From Roseisolibacter agri (GTDB taxonomy: Bacteria; Gemmatimonadota; Gemmatimonadetes; Gemmatimonadales; Gemmatimonadaceae), in the NCBI RefSeq assembly GCF_030159095.1, contig NZ_BRXS01000005.1:1-64000 (forward strand): a DNA stretch of 64,000 nucleotides. Direction: 5' to 3'. The notes under the pieces were generated by a model, which was given only the letters and a program-made list of their open reading frames with translations, was not told the origin of the DNA and ran no database searches. Each line of letters starts with the position of its first letter. The stretch's first letter is position 1. The translations under genes and the position numbers were made by a program. Positions 35,953 through 45,016 of this stretch are shown one piece after another.

Positions 35953-36762
35953 GTGGCCTCCTCCTCCGCCCGTCCCCGCAACGTCGTCGCCGAGGTGCGT
36001 GCCGGCCGCCGCAGCGCCGGCTCCTCCTCCCGCGGCGCGAAGCGCCGGGGCGGGGCCTGGGAGAGCGTCCGTGCCTTCCTCGGCACGGTCATCCTCTTCC
36101 TGATCCTGCGCACCTTCTTCGTCGAGGCGTTCCGCATCCCGTCGGGGAGCATGATCCCGGCGCTGCTGGTGGGCGACTGGCTGTTCGTGAACAAGCTGGT
36201 CTACGGGCCGCACATCCCGTTCACGAGCGTCAACCTGCCCGGCTACGCGGAGCCGAAGCGTGGCGAGGTGGTGGTGTTCGAGTCGCCGTACCAGGCCGAC
36301 GAGGCGCAGGTCGGCAACGACCCGACGCCGACGCTGGTGAAGCGGCTGGTGGGCACGCCGGGCGACACGCTCTACATGCGCGACGCGGTGCTGCACGTGA
36401 ACGGCGTGCCGCAGCGCCAGGGCTTCGCCGCCGACGCCAACCCGAAGGGCGACCCGAACGAGTACAGCCCGCTGATGGAGTGGCAGCGCCAGCACACGCT
36501 GGCCGCCTCGCGCTTCGGCGGCGCGCCGTCGCAGCCGACGCACGACAACTGGGGCCCGCTGGTCGTGCCCGCGCGCCACTACTTCATGCTCGGCGACAAC
36601 CGCTACAACTCGAAGGACTCGCGCTACTGGGGCTTGGTGCCGCGCGAGAACCTGCGCGGGCGGCCGCTGTTCGTGTACTACTCGTACAACGCCGAGAGCG
36701 ATCGGGCGCTGCCGTTCCTGACGGACGTGCGGTGGGGGCGGATCGGGCACCTGATCCGATAA
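35953..36762 (+). CDS. lepB: Signal peptidase I
   Basis: Membrane serine protease of 269 residues that removes Sec/Tat signal peptides. One N-terminal transmembrane helix (FLGTVILFLILRTFFVEAF, ~42-60) precedes box B with nucleophile Ser66 (RIPSGSMIPAL). Box D has the general-base Lys130 (LVKRLVGTPGD), and box E is GDNRYNSKDSRYWG. The N-terminal 40 residues are a basic Ser/Arg-rich extension. The GTG start at 35953 is used; a start nearer the helix is possible. It is separated from the SWIB gene by a strong terminator, so it has its own promoter. A family B palindrome starts at its stop. Confidence 0.94.
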   Translation: MASSSARPRNVVAEVRAGRRSAGSSSRGAKRRGGAWESVRAFLGTVILFLILRTFFVEAFRIPSGSMIPALLVGDWLFVNKLVYGPHIPFTSVNLPGYAEPKRGEVVVFESPYQADEAQVGNDPTPTLVKRLVGTPGDTLYMRDAVLHVNGVPQRQGFAADANPKGDPNEYSPLMEWQRQHTLAASRFGGAPSQPTHDNWGPLVVPARHYFMLGDNRYNSKDSRYWGLVPRENLRGRPLFVYYSYNAESDRALPFLTDVRWGRIGHLIR

Positions 36763-36928
36763 CGGAACGGCGGAGGACGGAAGGGCGGAGGACGGCAGGG
36801 CGGACACCGATACGGCGTGAAACGAAGAGGCGGACCTTCGACTGAAGCTCGAAGCGTCCGCCTTTCCGTTTCACGCCGTCTCGTCCTCCGCCCTACCGTT
36901 CTCCGCTTCATCGGTTGCCGCTTCATCG
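36763..36928. repeat. Palindromic intergenic repeat, family B, copy 2
   Basis: Iterated GGCGGAGGACGG units on the left, GTGAAACGAAGAGGCGGACC before the centre, and TCCGCCTTTCCGTTTCACGCC with CGTCCTCCGCCC units on the right. It is the same design as 4239-4410. Confidence 0.85.
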
Positions 36929-37089
36929 CGCGAGCGCCGGCTCGCGTCCCGTTCATGGTTCTGGCGCCGCTGGTCCGCCGCGAACTCGCCGGCGCCGGCG
37001 AAGTCGCGGGGGCCGAGGTCGACGCTGCGTGGGCCGGAGGGACCCTGGGCGTCTTCCGGGGGGAGGGAGCTGTCGGTGCGCTGGGGCAT
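36871..37089 (-). CDS. Possible small hydrophilic protein
   Basis: 72-residue frame starting MPQRTDSSLPPEDAQGPSGP and rich in Asp, Glu, Arg and Gln (FAADQRRQNHERDAS). Its last ~20 residues are encoded by the family B palindrome, which supplies the stop. Composition fits a small soluble or disordered protein, but a chance frame in G+C-rich DNA cannot be excluded. If real, the family B copy again lies between convergent gene ends, as for the other two copies. The remaining bases to 37278 contain nothing else I recognise. Confidence 0.35.
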   Translation of the reverse strand: MPQRTDSSLPPEDAQGPSGPRSVDLGPRDFAGAGEFAADQRRQNHERDASRRSRDEAATDEAENGRAEDETA

Positions 37090-37278
37090 CGGGGCCTCGT
37101 GGGTGAGAGGGGCGTGCGATGGTCGACCGCGGCGCGCGTCGCCGCGGGATTGGCCCTCGACGTGGCAACGGCCGGGCCGCGCGCGTCGCGGGCGACGGTG
37201 CGCCGGGTCACCAGTGGACCTCTCCTGGCGAGCGCGTCCGCCCTGGCGTGGGGGCGTGCATCAGGTCACACTCCAGTC

Positions 37279-38298
37279 GTGGTCTCCCTCCTCCGCACCG
37301 CCCGCCGCGCGCTCCTCGCCCTCGCCGCGGCTTCCGCATTCGCGTCGCCGGCCGAGGCGCACGCGCAGACGACCGGCCGCGTGCGCGTCGACACGCTCTG
37401 GTCGAACGCGCTCCGCACCCGCAAGCAGTTCGTCGTCTACCTGCCCGCCTCGTACGATCGCGAGCCCGCGCGCCGCTATCCCGTCGCCTACTACCTGCAC
37501 GGGCTGTGGGGCGACGAGTGGAACTGGGTCCGCAACGGCCGCCTCGACGCCGCGATGGACTCGCTCGTCGCCGCCGGCGGGCCCGAGATGATCGTCGTCA
37601 TGCCCGACGGCGACGACTCGTGGTACACGACGTGGAACGCGCTCGTCACGATCGACGCCTGCCAGCGCGACTCGACGCGGAAGGAGCCGGCCGCGGCGTA
37701 CTGCGTGCCGTGGCCGCACTACGACGACTACGTCGCGCGCGACCTCGTGGCGAAGGTGGACTCGAGCTACCGCACGCGCGCCGACCGCCGCCACCGCGGC
37801 ATCGCGGGGCTGAGCATGGGCGGCTACGGCGCCGTCTCGCTCGCGCTGCGCTACCCGGACGTCTGGTCGGCGGCCGCGAGCCACTCGGGCTTCGTCGCGC
37901 CGCTGCTCGACGCCGCGGGCCCGTTCGACGCGAGCCGTCCGCCGCGCTACGCCACCGACGTCGCGGCGATGGCGACGCGCTGGCGCGACTACTGGGCGTC
38001 GCTGCCGTTCGCCTTCGGGCGCGACACCATGGGCTGGTGGGCGCGCGACCCGGGCCGCATCGCGGCGCGGCTGCAGCGGACGGACGCCGCGCGCATGCCC
38101 GCGCTCCGGCTCGACGTCGGCGCCGGCGACCGGTTCCTCGACCAGAACCGCGCGCTCCACTTCACGCTCGACTCGCTCCGCGTCGCGCACGCGTACGCCG
38201 AGCATCCGGGCGCGCACGACTGGACCTACTGGCGCGCGCACGTGCCCGAGAGCCTGGCGTGGCTCGGCGCGCGGCTGGCCGACGGCGCGCGGCCGTGA
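37279..38298 (+). CDS. Exported esterase (esterase D/EstA-like)
   Basis: Predicted periplasmic alpha/beta-hydrolase of 339 residues. The signal peptide (VSLLRTARRALLALAAASAF, cut near AHAQ) starts at GTG 37279; no ATG fits. The fold resembles the esterase D/mycolyltransferase family: YPVAYYLHGLWGDEWNW oxyanion region, MIVVMPDGDDSWY, and nucleophile Ser in AGLSMGGYGAVSLALRYP (about residue 183). A likely catalytic Asp is in DVGAGDRFLDQN, and the His is in EHPGAHDWTYWR. Such enzymes hydrolyse short acyl esters or feruloyl-type groups; the substrate is unknown. It is followed after 18 bases by a membrane protein gene. Confidence 0.85.
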   Translation: MVSLLRTARRALLALAAASAFASPAEAHAQTTGRVRVDTLWSNALRTRKQFVVYLPASYDREPARRYPVAYYLHGLWGDEWNWVRNGRLDAAMDSLVAAGGPEMIVVMPDGDDSWYTTWNALVTIDACQRDSTRKEPAAAYCVPWPHYDDYVARDLVAKVDSSYRTRADRRHRGIAGLSMGGYGAVSLALRYPDVWSAAASHSGFVAPLLDAAGPFDASRPPRYATDVAAMATRWRDYWASLPFAFGRDTMGWWARDPGRIAARLQRTDAARMPALRLDVGAGDRFLDQNRALHFTLDSLRVAHAYAEHPGAHDWTYWRAHVPESLAWLGARLADGARP

Positions 38299-38316
38299 GC
38301 GCCACGTGAGGCTCCC

Positions 38317-38841
38317 ATGAAGGCGCCGCTCTTCCCGCGCGACACGACCACGTGGCAGGCGTTCGAGCTGCCCGCGTGGCGCGCGCTGACGCGCTCCACC
38401 GTCGAGATGGGCGTGCTGACGGGCGTCGTCGTGCGCGCGTTCCGCGCGCTCGCGCTGGCGCACGGCGCGGGGCCCGACGGCAGCCCGGGCTGGCTCTACG
38501 TCGGTGCGACGTTCGGCATCGGCGCGCTGATGCTGTGCGGGATGCTGACGCTGCACCTGTCGAACTTCCCGGTGCGCCGCTGGCCGTGGCGCGTGCTCGT
38601 CTTCGCGCTGGTCGAGGTGGCGGCCGAGATGGCCGCGAGCGCGCTGCTGATCGCCGCGGGCCGCGAGCCGCTCGGCACGTCGGGGCGCGCGCACTGGCAC
38701 GACCTGCCGTCGGTGGCGGTCGGCACGCTGGTCGTGCGGCTGCTGACGTTCGCGATCTTCGCGACGGTGCTGGCCGCCGTCGTGCAGCTCGTGCGCATGA
38801 CGCTCGCGCGCCGCGGGCCGCACCACCTGCACCAGCACTGA
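38317..38841 (+). CDS. Hypothetical membrane protein
   Basis: 174 residues with about four hydrophobic helices (STVEMGVLTGVVVRAF, LYVGATFGIGALMLCGMLTL, RVLVFALVEVAAEMAASALLI, VVRLLTFAIFATVLAAVVQL). It has a His-rich tail (RRGPHHLHQH) that could bind metal. No family recognised. ATG at 38317 follows the esterase stop by 18 bases, and the M24 peptidase gene starts 29 bases after its end, so the three may be one operon. Confidence 0.7.
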   Translation: MKAPLFPRDTTTWQAFELPAWRALTRSTVEMGVLTGVVVRAFRALALAHGAGPDGSPGWLYVGATFGIGALMLCGMLTLHLSNFPVRRWPWRVLVFALVEVAAEMAASALLIAAGREPLGTSGRAHWHDLPSVAVGTLVVRLLTFAIFATVLAAVVQLVRMTLARRGPHHLHQH

Positions 38842-38870
38842 CGCGCGCCCACCTCGCACCCGACCGTCCG

Positions 38871-40322
38871 ATGCGTCGCACCGCGTGCGCCGTCCGCGCA
38901 TTCCTCGTCGCCGGCGCGCTCGCCGCGCCCGCCGCCGCGCAGACCGCGCAGACCGCGCGCCCCACGCCCGAGCGCCCGTTCGGCACGCTGCGCGCGCAGG
39001 CCGCGCGGCAGCAGGGCTGGCTCGCGGAGCGCCTGCGCACCGTGCTCCCCACGCTGCTGCGGCGCCACGGCGTGGACATGTGGGTCGTGCCGATGCGCGA
39101 GTACAACGAGGACCCCGTGTTCTCGTCGCTCGTGTCGCCGACGACGTTCGCCGCGCGGCGGCGCACGATCTACGTCTTCTTCGACCGCTGCGCGGGGCGC
39201 GACTCCGCCGCCGCGGCACGCGACACCTCGTGCGGCGTCGAGCGGCTCGCGCTCGGCGGCACGTCGCAGGGCGGCGTGTACGAGGCGGTGCGCGCGACCA
39301 AGCCCGTCCCCGCGCCCGGCGGCGTCACGGTGGCGGCGGGCAGCGGCGCGAACACGCGCCAGGCGGAGCTCTGGGGCGACGAGCAGTGGCAGGTGCTGAA
39401 GCGCGTCGTCGAGCAGCGGAAGCCGCGCCGCATCGCCATCAACGCGTCGCGCACCTTCGCCTTCTCCGACGGCCTCTCCGCCGGCGAGCTGGAAGGGATG
39501 CAGGAAGCGCTCGGCGCCGAGTGGTCCAATCGCTTCGTGCGCGTCGACGCGCTGCCGCTGGAGATGATCGCCGCGCGCCTTCCGGACGAGGAGGCCGCGT
39601 TCCGCGAGATGAACCGCCTCGTCTGGGACATCATCGGCGAGGCGTTCTCGAACCGCGTCATCACGCCCGGCACGACGACGACGCAGGACGTCGTCTGGTG
39701 GATGCGCCAGCGCGTCAACGACCTGGGGCTCGGCACCTGGTTCCAGCCGTCGGTCGAGGTGCAGCGGCAGGGGTGGACCGCGGAGCGGCTCGGCGAGGAC
39801 CCGGTCATCCAGCGCGGCGACGTGCTGCACTGCGACTTCGGGATCACGGCGTTCCGACTGAACACCGACACGCAGCACATGGGCTACGTGCTGCGCGCGG
39901 GCGAGAGCGCGCCGCCGGCAGGGCTGGTGGCCGCGCTGCGCGCGTCGAACCGGCTGCAGGACATCGTCGTCGCGGAGCTGCGCCCGGGCCGCACGGGCAA
40001 CGCGGTGCTGGCGGCGTCGCAGGCGCGCATGCGCGCGGAGCGCATCGACGGGACGATCTACTCGCACCCGATCGGGCTGCACGGCCACGGCGCGGGCCCG
40101 CTGATCGGGCTGTGGGACTACCAGGACGGCGTGCCCGGTCGCGGCGACGCGGTCGTCATCCCGCGCATGTGGTACTCGATCGAGCTGCAGGCGACGACGC
40201 CCGTGCCCGAGTGGGGCGGCCAGCCGGTGCGGTCGGCGCAGGAAGAAGATGTGATCATCGGCGCGGACGGTGTCGTGAAGTGGGCGTGGCAGCGCCAGAC
40301 TCAGTTCCATCTCGTTCGGTAG
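38871..40322 (+). CDS. M24 family metallopeptidase (Xaa-Pro aminopeptidase-like), exported
   Basis: Predicted periplasmic protein of 483 residues with a signal peptide (FLVAGALAAPAAAQ), a creatinase-type N-terminal domain, and a pita-bread M24 domain. The five metal ligands can be placed: Asp in VLHCDFGI, Asp in LNTDTQHMGY, His in SHPIGLHGHGAGP, Glu in MWYSIELQ and Glu in AQEEDVIIG. Members cut the bond before proline or have related amidase activities. ATG at 38871 starts the signal peptide. The gene ends at a family B palindrome shared with the convergent RCC1 protein gene. Confidence 0.88.
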   Translation: MRRTACAVRAFLVAGALAAPAAAQTAQTARPTPERPFGTLRAQAARQQGWLAERLRTVLPTLLRRHGVDMWVVPMREYNEDPVFSSLVSPTTFAARRRTIYVFFDRCAGRDSAAAARDTSCGVERLALGGTSQGGVYEAVRATKPVPAPGGVTVAAGSGANTRQAELWGDEQWQVLKRVVEQRKPRRIAINASRTFAFSDGLSAGELEGMQEALGAEWSNRFVRVDALPLEMIAARLPDEEAAFREMNRLVWDIIGEAFSNRVITPGTTTTQDVVWWMRQRVNDLGLGTWFQPSVEVQRQGWTAERLGEDPVIQRGDVLHCDFGITAFRLNTDTQHMGYVLRAGESAPPAGLVAALRASNRLQDIVVAELRPGRTGNAVLAASQARMRAERIDGTIYSHPIGLHGHGAGPLIGLWDYQDGVPGRGDAVVIPRMWYSIELQATTPVPEWGGQPVRSAQEEDVIIGADGVVKWAWQRQTQFHLVR

Positions 40323-40494
40323 AGCGGAGGACGGAAGGGCGGAGGACGGAACGGCGGAAGACGATGAAGCGTGAGACGGAAAGGCGGACCCTATGAGCTC
40401 GAAGCTTCGAGCCGAGAGATCCGCCTTTCCGTCTCACGCTGTTCCGTCCTCCGCTTCATCGTCCTCCGCCCTTCCGTCCTCCGCCGTTTCGGAG
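40323..40494. repeat. Palindromic intergenic repeat, family B, copy 3
   Basis: GCGGAGGACGGAAGGGCGGA and GGCGGAAGACGATGAAGCG on the left, and TTCATCGTCCTCCGCCCTTC and CGTCCTCCGCCG on the right. The centre is AGCTCGAAGCTTCGAGC. It fills the whole gap between the stops of two convergent genes. Confidence 0.85.
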
Positions 40495-42693
40495 TCAGAG
40501 TGGGCGCACGACGCGCACGGGCCGCGGTTGGATGCGCGCCTGCAAAGGCGAGCCGAGCGGACCGAAGGTTTCCGACCCCCAGCAGTACAGCGTCCCGTCG
40601 GACGCGAGCCCGCAGGCGTGGCGGTTGCCGACGGTGAGCCCCACGAACGTCACGCGCGGCAGGTCGAGCACGCGGCCGTCGGGGCCGAGGGCGACGGGCG
40701 TGTTCACGATCTTCGGGCGCGCGTGGCCGGTGCCCGGGCCCGCCGGCTCGAGGCCGAGCTGTCCGAGGTCGTTCGCGCCCCAGCAGTAGATCTCGTTGTC
40801 CGACGCGCCGAGCGCGCACGTGAAGTCGCGGCCGACGCCGATCGCGCTGAAGCGCGCGCTCCCGAACACGAACTGCGGCGTGGGGAGCGGCCCGCCCGAC
40901 GTGTCGACGCCGATCTGGCCGGCGTTGTTCGCGCCCCAGCAGAGCGCGCGGCCGTCCGTCGTCAGCGCGCACGTGTGGCCGCCCACCACCGCGGGCGCGG
41001 CGATGCTCGTGAACGCCAGCGTGCTCGCGATGAGCGTCGGCAGCTCGCGGCTCTGGAGGTTGCCGATGCCGAGCGCGCCCGTCGTGTTGCTCCCCCAGCA
41101 GAAGGCCTGCCCGCGCGCGCCGATCGCGCACGTCTGCCGCGCGCCCGCGCTGACCCAGCGCGCGGGGTTCGTCTCGACGGGGAGCGTCGGCAGGTCCGGC
41201 GGGATGGGCGTCGTGCTGCTCACGCGCACCGTCTGCGTGCCGAGCTGCCCCGTCGAGTCGGAGCCCCAGCAGTAGACCACGCGCGTGCCGGCCGTGATCG
41301 CGCACGCGTGCTGGCCGCCGACGCTCAGCGAGCCCGCCGTCGTGTCGAACGTCAGAGCGCTGGTGACGAGCGTCGGCGTCGGCGAGTTGGCGGTGGAGCC
41401 GTTGCCGAGCTGCCCCGCGCTGCCCGTGCCCCAGCAGTACGCGCGGCCGGTGACGGCGATCGCGCACGTCGTGAGGTCGCCCGCGACGACGCGCGCGAAC
41501 GCGAGGTCGGTGGTGGCGCGCTTGGGGACGAAGCTGCACGGCACGGCCGTCGAGACGCCGTCGAAGCACGTCGTGTCCTGCGACGCGGTGCCGAGCTGCC
41601 CCTCGGCGCGCCGCCCCCAGCAGTACACGCGGCCGAGGGTGATCACGCTGCAGGTGTGGTCGAGGCCCGCGTCCACCTGGAGGTACGCGCGCGGCTGCAC
41701 GACGACGTCCGGCGCGTTCGGGGCGGCGCCCGTGCTGCCGCTCGCGAAGTGGCTCGTCGCGGTGAAGCGCACGGTGCCCGCGCGGAGGAAGCGCGCCAGC
41801 CCCAGCGAGTCGATCGTCGCCGTCTGCGGGTCCGACGACGTCCACGTCACGCGCGGATCGGCGACCGGCTGGCCATCGTGGCCGAGCGCGCGCGCGGTGA
41901 GCCGCAGCGTGTCGTCGGTGAGCGCCTGCGTCGCCGGCGCGGTGATGCGCACCTCGCGCACGACCGACGCCACGAGCACCGTGCGCGACGCCGTCAGGTC
42001 GGCGCCCTGCGCGGTGATGGTCGCGCTCCCCACGCCGCGCGCGCGCACCACGCCGGCCGAGTCGACCGTGGCGACGGCGGCATTGCTCGACGACCAGGTG
42101 TAGCGCACGCCGGTCAGCGTGTCGCCGCGCGCGTCGATGGCGCGGGCGCGCAGCAGGCGCGTGTCCTGCGCGACGATGGGGTTCCGCACCAGGATGGTGT
42201 CCACCGTCGCCGCGCCCGTCGTGCCCACCGGCCGCGTGGGCGACGTGATGGTCAGCCGCTGCGCGGCCCACGTCACGACGATCGTCGCGTGGCCGGCCTT
42301 GTTGCCGCTCGTGGCGGTGACGGTCGCGCTGCCGATCCGTCGCGGGCGCACGACGCCGCTCGCGTCGACGGTGACGATCGTCGTGTCGGACGTCGTCCAC
42401 TCGATGCGCGCGCTGCCGATCACGCCGCCGCTGAAGCCGATGACGGTCGCCTTCAGGCGCCCGAAGTCGGTCGCCTGCAGCGAGTCGCGCGCGAGCAGCG
42501 TGTCGACCTTCGGCTCGACGACGACCTCCGAGACGCCGGCCGAGACGCCACCGTCGGGATTGAACACCGAGGGGCCGTCGCGCTCGCCGCATGCAGCCAG
42601 CACGGTCAGCGCGGCCAGGAGGGGGCCGAGCGGAGGGGCCGCGGCCGGGAGGATCCCGCGGCGGGACGACGGACGCGTGCGGCGGCACAGCAT
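40495..42693 (-). CDS. Lipoprotein with Ig-like (BIG2) and seven RCC1 repeats
   Basis: Predicted surface lipoprotein of 732 residues. The signal ends in LAAC (Cys near 39). Three bacterial Ig-like BIG2 domains follow (about 50-350), with typical TWSSSNAAVATVDSAG and VTWTSSDPQTATIDS cores. Then come seven RCC1-type repeats, each with a Cys before and in a YCWG...GQLG motif (VYCWGRRAEGQLG, AYCWGTGSAGQLG and so on). Seven repeats would close a seven-bladed propeller, and the two Cys per blade could form disulfides. The role is unknown, probably surface binding. ATG at 42693 begins the basic n-region. The stop adjoins the family B palindrome. Confidence 0.9.
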   Translation of the reverse strand: MLCRRTRPSSRRGILPAAAPPLGPLLAALTVLAACGERDGPSVFNPDGGVSAGVSEVVVEPKVDTLLARDSLQATDFGRLKATVIGFSGGVIGSARIEWTTSDTTIVTVDASGVVRPRRIGSATVTATSGNKAGHATIVVTWAAQRLTITSPTRPVGTTGAATVDTILVRNPIVAQDTRLLRARAIDARGDTLTGVRYTWSSSNAAVATVDSAGVVRARGVGSATITAQGADLTASRTVLVASVVREVRITAPATQALTDDTLRLTARALGHDGQPVADPRVTWTSSDPQTATIDSLGLARFLRAGTVRFTATSHFASGSTGAAPNAPDVVVQPRAYLQVDAGLDHTCSVITLGRVYCWGRRAEGQLGTASQDTTCFDGVSTAVPCSFVPKRATTDLAFARVVAGDLTTCAIAVTGRAYCWGTGSAGQLGNGSTANSPTPTLVTSALTFDTTAGSLSVGGQHACAITAGTRVVYCWGSDSTGQLGTQTVRVSSTTPIPPDLPTLPVETNPARWVSAGARQTCAIGARGQAFCWGSNTTGALGIGNLQSRELPTLIASTLAFTSIAAPAVVGGHTCALTTDGRALCWGANNAGQIGVDTSGGPLPTPQFVFGSARFSAIGVGRDFTCALGASDNEIYCWGANDLGQLGLEPAGPGTGHARPKIVNTPVALGPDGRVLDLPRVTFVGLTVGNRHACGLASDGTLYCWGSETFGPLGSPLQARIQPRPVRVVRPL

Positions 42694-42915
42694 GGGACCG
42701 GAGACGCATGAGTGGGAGAGCTCGAACGTCCGGGTCAGCCCACGGTAAGACTTCCGGGGCGGGGGGGCCATAGCCGGTATCTTCCAGCCGGCGCGTGCTC
42801 GCTTGCCCCGGCGCGGTGCCGTGCCGATCCTCCGGCGTGGCGCGTCCTCAGCGGGTTCCCCCGTGGGCGCCCGCCGCCGCTCCCCTCCGTCTCTCCCCGC
42901 CGCTCGCCCGTCCGG

Positions 42916-43974
42916 GTGTCCCTCCCCGCGTCCGGTCCGCTGGACCGCTCCCCGTCGCTGTTCTCGGGCCGACCCCTGAGCCGGGGCGAGCGCATCGCGC
43001 TCGCGCTGCTCGTGGGCGTCGTCTGCGCGCTCGGCTTCTGGGTGGTGACCCGGCGGATCCCGCAGTTCGTCGCGAAGGACTTCACGTATCCGTGGCGCGC
43101 GGCGCGCGCGCTGCTCGCCGGGCTCGACCCCTACGCGGTCATCCAGCCCACCGGGCCGTATCCGTACGAGAGCCGCTTCCCGTATCCCCTGCCGGCCGCG
43201 CTGGTCGTGGTGCCGCTCGCCTGGCTGTCGGCGGCGGTGGCGGGCGCCGCCTTCTTCGGCCTGTCGGCCGCCGCGCTGACCTGGGCGCTGCTGGCCGAGG
43301 GGGGCGGGCTCGCGCGGCTCTGGATGCTGGTGAGCGCGCCGTTCGCGATGGCGCTCGTGCTCGGTCAGTGGTCGCCGCTGCTCGTGGCCGGCGCGCTGCT
43401 GCCCGCGTGCGCGTGGGCGCTGTCGCTCAAGCCGACGCTGGGGCTGGCGCTGTTCGTGTCGCGGCCGTCGCGCGCGGCGGTCGTCGGCGGCGCGGTGCTC
43501 GCGCTCGTCGGACTGGTGCTCGTGCCCGCGTGGCCGCTGGAGTGGGTGCGCGCCGCGCGCGCGACCGTCGGGCATCCGGCGTTCGTCACGCAGCCGTTCG
43601 GGTGGCTGCCGCTGCTGGCGCTGCTGCGCTGGCGCGACCGCGACGCGCGGCTGGTGGCGCTGCTCGCCTGCGTGCCGCAGAACCCCTACTTCTACGACCA
43701 GCTGCCGCTCTGGCTCGTCGCGCGCTCCGGGCGCGCGGCCGCCGCGCTGACCGCGCTCAGCTGGCTCGCGTTCGCGGGGACGAAGTCGGTGTGCAGCGAT
43801 CCGCACTTCTGCGGCGACGAGGCGCAGCCGTGGGTGCTCTGGCTGCTGTACGTGCCGGCGACCGCGCTCGTGCTCGCGCGCGGCCACGAGGCGCGCCTCG
43901 CCGCGCTGGGCGCTCGCCTGCTCGGCCGCACGCGCGGCGACCGTTCGCCGGAGGCCGCCGATGCCGCCCGCTGA
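42916..43974 (+). CDS. GT87-like (GT-C) membrane glycosyltransferase, paralogue 1
   Basis: Polytopic membrane protein of 352 residues, about nine helices. The first outer loop has the GT-C acidic residue and cluster motif DFTYPWRAARALLAGLDPYAV followed by FPYPLPAALVVVPLAWL. Later come GQWSPLLVAGALLPAC, LKPTLGLALF, LLRWRDRDARLVALLACVPQ and FYDQLPLWL. GT87 enzymes move a sugar from a polyprenyl-phosphate donor to an acceptor outside the membrane. A CSDPHFC pair lies in a late outer loop and may form a disulfide. The GTG start at 42916 precedes SLPASGPLDRSP; the upstream frame looks non-coding. It overlaps paralogue 2 by 14 bases. Confidence 0.82.
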   Translation: MSLPASGPLDRSPSLFSGRPLSRGERIALALLVGVVCALGFWVVTRRIPQFVAKDFTYPWRAARALLAGLDPYAVIQPTGPYPYESRFPYPLPAALVVVPLAWLSAAVAGAAFFGLSAAALTWALLAEGGGLARLWMLVSAPFAMALVLGQWSPLLVAGALLPACAWALSLKPTLGLALFVSRPSRAAVVGGAVLALVGLVLVPAWPLEWVRAARATVGHPAFVTQPFGWLPLLALLRWRDRDARLVALLACVPQNPYFYDQLPLWLVARSGRAAAALTALSWLAFAGTKSVCSDPHFCGDEAQPWVLWLLYVPATALVLARGHEARLAALGARLLGRTRGDRSPEAADAAR

Positions 43975-45016
43975 CACCGCGTCGCGCGGCATCTTCTCCG
44001 GGCGGCCGCTGGAGCGCGGCGAGCGCCTCGTGCTCGCCGTGATCGTCGGCGTGCTGAGCGCCGCGCGCACCTGGGGCGTGCTGCGCGGCGCGCCGCACAC
44101 CCTCGGCAAGGACTTCACCTATCCGTGGCGCGCGGCGCGCGCGCTGCTCGCCGGGCGCAATCCGTACGACGTCATCCAGCCGGGCGGGCCGTACCCGCTG
44201 GAGAGCGGCTTCCCGTATCCGCTGCCCGCCGCGTTCCCGGCGCTGCCGCTCGCGCACCTGCCGGTGGACGTCGCGACGACGGTGTTCATGGGGCTCACCT
44301 GCGCGCTGTTCGCGTACGCGTTCCTGCGCCCCGGGCTCTGGCGGCTGTGGGCGCTGCCGACCGTGGCCTACGCGCTCACGACCGCGCTCGGCCAGTGGGG
44401 CCCGCTGCTCATCGCGGGCGCCCTGCTCCCCGGCCTCGGCTTCCTGCTGTCGATCAAGCCGACGCTGGGGCTGGCGCTGTTCGCGTACCGGCCGTCGCGC
44501 GCGGCGGTCGTCGGCGGCGCGGTGCTGGCGCTCGTCGCGCTCGCGATGGTGCCCACGTGGCCGCTCGACTGGCTGCACGTCACGCGCGCGGTCCACAGCC
44601 ACCCGGCGCCGGTGACGATGCCGTGGGGCTGGCTGCCGCTGCTCGCGCTCTTCCGGTGGCGCAGCCCCGAGGCGCGCCTGGTGGCCGTCCTCGCGTGCGT
44701 GCCGCAGAACCTCTACTTCTACGACCAGCTCCCGCTCTGGCTGGTGCCCTGGAACGCGCTCGGCACGCTGACGCTGAGCGCGGGGAGCATCGTGGCGTGG
44801 GGCATCGCGCTGCGCGACTGCCCCACGAACTACTGCGGCCCGAGCTCGGCGCCCGGCATCATCGCGCTGCTGTACCTCCCGGCCACGGTGCTGGCGCTGC
44901 TGCGCCCCGAGCCCGATGGACGACCCGCGCCGCTCGTCGAGGCGGCGCGCCGGTGGCTCGCCGCGCGCCGCGCGCCGGCCGTCGCGCCGGTCGCGCGGGA
45001 GGCCGACGGTGCCTGA
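43961..45016 (+). CDS. GT87-like (GT-C) membrane glycosyltransferase, paralogue 2
   Basis: 351 residues and the closest relative of its upstream neighbour: shared FSGRPLxRGER start, KDFTYPWRAARALLAG, KPTLGLALF, RPSRAAVVGGAVLALV and CVPQNxYFYDQLPLWLV. This indicates a fairly recent tandem duplication. The catalytic-type Asp is in KDFTYPW. A CPTNYC pair replaces the CSDPHFC of paralogue 1 at the same place. Both lack the RPNxGxVPxW tail motif found in the other six. ATG at 43961. It overlaps the toroid gene by eight bases, the second link in a tightly packed five-gene operon. Confidence 0.83.
   Translation: MPPADTASRGIFSGRPLERGERLVLAVIVGVLSAARTWGVLRGAPHTLGKDFTYPWRAARALLAGRNPYDVIQPGGPYPLESGFPYPLPAAFPALPLAHLPVDVATTVFMGLTCALFAYAFLRPGLWRLWALPTVAYALTTALGQWGPLLIAGALLPGLGFLLSIKPTLGLALFAYRPSRAAVVGGAVLALVALAMVPTWPLDWLHVTRAVHSHPAPVTMPWGWLPLLALFRWRSPEARLVAVLACVPQNLYFYDQLPLWLVPWNALGTLTLSAGSIVAWGIALRDCPTNYCGPSSAPGIIALLYLPATVLALLRPEPDGRPAPLVEAARRWLAARRAPAVAPVAREADGA

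Noticed and set aside
40391-42711. Long open frames on both strands across the RCC1 lipoprotein gene
   Set aside because: They are Arg/Ala/Gly-rich shadows typical of high-G+C coding DNA. The minus-strand frame ending at 40495 alone has repeats, a lipobox and sensible composition.
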